A DNA stretch of 14,843 nt from JAVBOP01 sp031550405 (lineage in GTDB: Bacteria; Bacteroidota; Ignavibacteria; Kapaibacteriales; UBA2268): NCBI GenBank assembly GCA_031550405.1, contig JAVBOP010000230.1, positions 1 through 14,843 on the forward strand, given 5' to 3'. Positions within the stretch are counted from its first letter, which is position 1. The number at the start of each line of letters is the position of its first letter. The position numbers and the translations under genes were made by a program. The notes under the pieces were generated by a model. That model was not told where the DNA came from, did not search any database, and saw only the letters and a program-made list of their open reading frames with translations. Positions 12,243-14,843 of the stretch are shown here, piece after piece.

Positions 12243-14843
12243 TTATCTGTATATTGGTGAGTCGCGTTTTTCGATTTTCAGGTCGCGCAGCTGTGAAGAC
12301 TTAATGCCAAATCGCAGGTAAAAGCCGCGGTTGTAGCCCGATGGATACCAGCTTGCAGTAAGGTCGAAACAATGCATATCCTTGGTCAGATTGATTTGCG
12401 GAGTTATCAGCTGCCAATTTATAAAATCATATTGAAAGGTCGTGGACACTTTCCACGTATCCGCAATGGTGCAGTTAAAGGTGGCATTTAGATTGAGAAG
12501 TCGGGTAATAGTGTTGACAATGGCATTGTTATAGTTAAATTTCAAGCCCAGTGTAACGCTCCAGGGGAAGGTGATGGGCGAATATCCCGGCGTGTTTTCG
12601 CCAAAAATATCGCCATCCTTTACCGGCATTTCGTCCCGCTGAATAAATTTATCGCCCAAAGTTTTCTCGGGAATGGCTTTAGCGCTATCCGCATCCGCGG
12701 TGTCTTTGCCAAAAGTCGTACTGCCTATAAAGCCATCTGAAGAAAACGATGTCGATATGTTGACTTCAAAATAAGTCAAACGCACCAATCCTTTGTCATT
12801 TGAAATTAAAAATTGATTAACTTTTCTATATGTTTCTATATCGCTATTCGGATTTTTGACTTTAATCTGGTCATACAAAGTGAATGCCGCATTGCCATTA
12901 AATTCCAGAAAATTAACGGCAGGCGTGCGAAAATTCATGGCAATATCGCTAAATTTGATTGAATCGGCAGCAAAGTTGTAAGCCGTCGAAAAACCAAAGC
13001 GAAGCAGCTCCATATTCTCATCCGGCAGCGTGTCTTTGCCTGCCTTTTTTATTTCAAAACTGTGCATATCCGAATATGCGATACGCTTTTGCAATTGGCT
13101 TGATGGGTGCATCCCGCCTTCTTTTTCATAATGGGAATATTTCACTTCCTGTCCCAGCTTTTCATTATAATATGTGCCATAAAACCCATACTTGTCCTCC
13201 GAAAAATCCGGCGTGTAATTGAAGCTGACGTTGGGCTGGTATGTGTGCCTGAATGCCTTTATTCCAAATGTGTTCGGGTGTATGAAACCAAATAGCCTGT
13301 GCTTTTCATCAAATATTCCGTAAATCCGGGTGCTTGCTCCTAATGAGAATGAATATGAATATTCAGTGAAAAAGCCGTGCGTATAGCTTTCTACCACCGA
13401 CGAATCGACAGGGTTATATGACTTATCCATTCGCCGAAAGAAGTTATTTGCCATCAAATTAACGCCGGGAGTAACCGTAAACCGCCCCAATTTCGGAGAA
13501 ACGGATAACACAGGCGTGTGTGTTATCCTGCTGGACTGATTCGAAATAAATGCAGTGTCATAAGTAATATCGTCGCCATTTTGCTGGCTGCTGGTTAATT
13601 GTGTCTTGTTGAAGCTATAGTCCGCATTAAAGCGATAGCTAAAAGTCATATCCTTAATCCATGAATACCAAGCGGATGTGGGAATATCGAATATCTTCTT
13701 AACCGGATATATCTGTGGCACCGAGAGAGTGAGCGGCACTTTGCCCGAGTATTCGCCGGTTATAATATTCTGGTCATTTTGAAATGACGCCGATGCCGTA
13801 ATGCCATTTTCAAATGTTTTAGAATAAGCAGCAGTAGAATATGCACGTTGCCTTACCCGCTCATTAATATTTGTTGAAGTATTTCTATTGAAATCCGGCG
13901 AAGTTAGCTCAAGGTCTATGCTTGCATTTTCATAAGGACTAAAAGTCTGTTTATGCCGCAAATTTATCTTCCATTCGCCTTTAAATTCATCATCAAGAGA
14001 TTGGCGCGTCTGGCCAATGCTGAACTGCGAATTGCCGGAGAATATATCTTTTAATGCCCAATTGGTCTCATTATTTAAAATAAATCCGCCTTTTGTGTAT
14101 AGATTCGTCGTAAATTTCGTATCCCAATAATCTGATGCCGCCCAGTAAAATCCCAAATCTTCAAATACCACGCCGCGACTGCTCGAAAAATAGAAAGATG
14201 GAACAATGAAACCGGAACGCCGCCCTTTGTTAATCGGCAAAAACAAGCCAAACGGAATATCCATAATGGGGATATCTTCCACATAAAAAATCAGCGGATC
14301 TATGAAAATTTTTTCATTAAGTATTATTTTCATTTCCTTTGAACCGAAATAATAATGCGGATGCGCTGCGTCGCAAGTTGTGTAATAGCTATTGCTTACA
14401 TATATTTCATTTTCCGAAATTCTATTTATTACATCACCATAATAAAACCCCTCGCCCATTTGGGTTTCTCCAGATTTGATTATTCCAGATTTCGTCTTAA
14501 AGTTATATGTCAGCTCCTCGCCATAAAATTCATCGCCGCCATCATTAAATTTCGGTATTCCAATAATCTTGTTGTTGCTGTCTCGGCTTAATAGCGCTGT
14601 CAATTCGGACTTTTCAAAATCAACTTCGATAATCGCCGCTGTCAATTTCTGCACTTTGAAATCAACTTTGGCATCTCCTTTCAACAGCATTTTTTTGGTT
14701 TTCAAGTTGAAAATAACAGTATCCGCCGCATAAAAAGTTATCACGGTATCAACGCCAGAGGGTGATTTTACAATTTTATGTGAAACTGAATCAGACTGCA
14801 TTGCTGTCGAAGTTGTATACTGGGCAAAAGAATTATCATTAAG
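12243..14843 (-). CDS. lptD: LPS-assembly protein LptD-like (5' end beyond the window)
   Basis: 866 codons are visible and the frame stays open to the right edge, so the gene is partial. The first visible residues, NSFAQYTTS, look like the end of a signal peptide and suggest only a short stretch is missing; the ATG at 14801 is probably internal. Visible residues about 35-130 are an OstA/LptA-like domain (ADTVIFNLKTKKMLLKGDAK). The family hallmark follows: TTCDAAHPHYYF and IPFGLFLPINKGRRSGFIVPSFY, then a long region of alternating polar and aromatic strands forming a beta-barrel to the C-terminus. LptD inserts LPS into the outer leaflet with the lipoprotein LptE. Few cysteines are visible, so the enterobacterial two-disulfide pattern is not evident. 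It pairs functionally with lpxC-fabZ nearby. Confidence 0.9.
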   Translation of the reverse strand, partial: LNDNSFAQYTTSTAMQSDSVSHKIVKSPSGVDTVITFYAADTVIFNLKTKKMLLKGDAKVDFKVQKLTAAIIEVDFEKSELTALLSRDSNNKIIGIPKFNDGGDEFYGEELTYNFKTKSGIIKSGETQMGEGFYYGDVINRISENEIYVSNSYYTTCDAAHPHYYFGSKEMKIILNEKIFIDPLIFYVEDIPIMDIPFGLFLPINKGRRSGFIVPSFYFSSSRGVVFEDLGFYWAASDYWDTKFTTNLYTKGGFILNNETNWALKDIFSGNSQFSIGQTRQSLDDEFKGEWKINLRHKQTFSPYENASIDLELTSPDFNRNTSTNINERVRQRAYSTAAYSKTFENGITASASFQNDQNIITGEYSGKVPLTLSVPQIYPVKKIFDIPTSAWYSWIKDMTFSYRFNADYSFNKTQLTSSQQNGDDITYDTAFISNQSSRITHTPVLSVSPKLGRFTVTPGVNLMANNFFRRMDKSYNPVDSSVVESYTHGFFTEYSYSFSLGASTRIYGIFDEKHRLFGFIHPNTFGIKAFRHTYQPNVSFNYTPDFSEDKYGFYGTYYNEKLGQEVKYSHYEKEGGMHPSSQLQKRIAYSDMHSFEIKKAGKDTLPDENMELLRFGFSTAYNFAADSIKFSDIAMNFRTPAVNFLEFNGNAAFTLYDQIKVKNPNSDIETYRKVNQFLISNDKGLVRLTYFEVNISTSFSSDGFIGSTTFGKDTADADSAKAIPEKTLGDKFIQRDEMPVKDGDIFGENTPGYSPITFPWSVTLGLKFNYNNAIVNTITRLLNLNATFNCTIADTWKVSTTFQYDFINWQLITPQINLTKDMHCFDLTASWYPSGYNRGFYLRFGIKSSQLRDLKIEKRDSPIYR

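Noticed and set aside
1..14843. tRNA, rRNA or CRISPR array
   Set aside because: No cloverleaf-like segments, rRNA-like blocks or regularly spaced direct repeats were seen on reading; a covariance-model scan would be needed to exclude small RNAs.

Overview
The window is AT-rich and comes from a Gram-negative member of the Bacteroidota/Chlorobiota/Ignavibacteriota (FCB) group. Three things point there: a fused LpxC-FabZ gene, which is characteristic of that group; an LptD-type outer-membrane protein; and mostly weak or absent Shine-Dalgarno sequences. Flagellar rod genes favour a motile lineage such as Ignavibacteria or Kapabacteria over typical Bacteroidia. The lineage is an inference.

Layout, left to right. 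(1) Bases 1-686 hold the last 31 codons of an unrecognised + strand gene and two very small, poorly supported membrane-protein ORFs on the minus strand. (2) Bases 687-4296 are accessory in character: a membrane-anchored metallophosphoesterase, a divergent YdfG-like short-chain dehydrogenase, an alpha/beta-hydrolase lipoprotein, and a decayed IS481-family transposase. A 22-bp sequence at the transposase end recurs, inverted, on the other side of the hydrolase. (3) Bases 4330-6253 are a flagellar mini-cluster: an unrecognised 120-aa protein, a terminator-like hairpin, flgB, flgC and an unrecognised 94-aa protein. Sigma-54 (-24/-12) type motifs lie before the 120-aa gene and before flgB, each preceded by the same 12-bp box. 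(4) Bases 6503-7765 encode a NamZ/DUF1343 lipoprotein on the minus strand. (5) The divergent gap 7766-8188 carries a 109-bp nested palindromic repeat and further hairpins. (6) Bases 8189-12216 encode a MacB/LolD-type ABC ATPase, lpxC-fabZ and argS on the + strand. (7) Bases 12243-14843 are a convergent lptD-like gene running off the right edge.

Functionally, LpxC-FabZ commits UDP-acyl-GlcNAc to lipid A synthesis and supplies the hydroxyacyl-ACP dehydratase of fatty acid synthesis, and LptD inserts the finished LPS into the outer membrane, so the right half is largely envelope and housekeeping. FlgB and FlgC are proximal rod subunits; the two unknown proteins beside them are the best candidates here for undescribed flagellar components. 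I saw no tRNA, rRNA or CRISPR array, and no complete mobile element.
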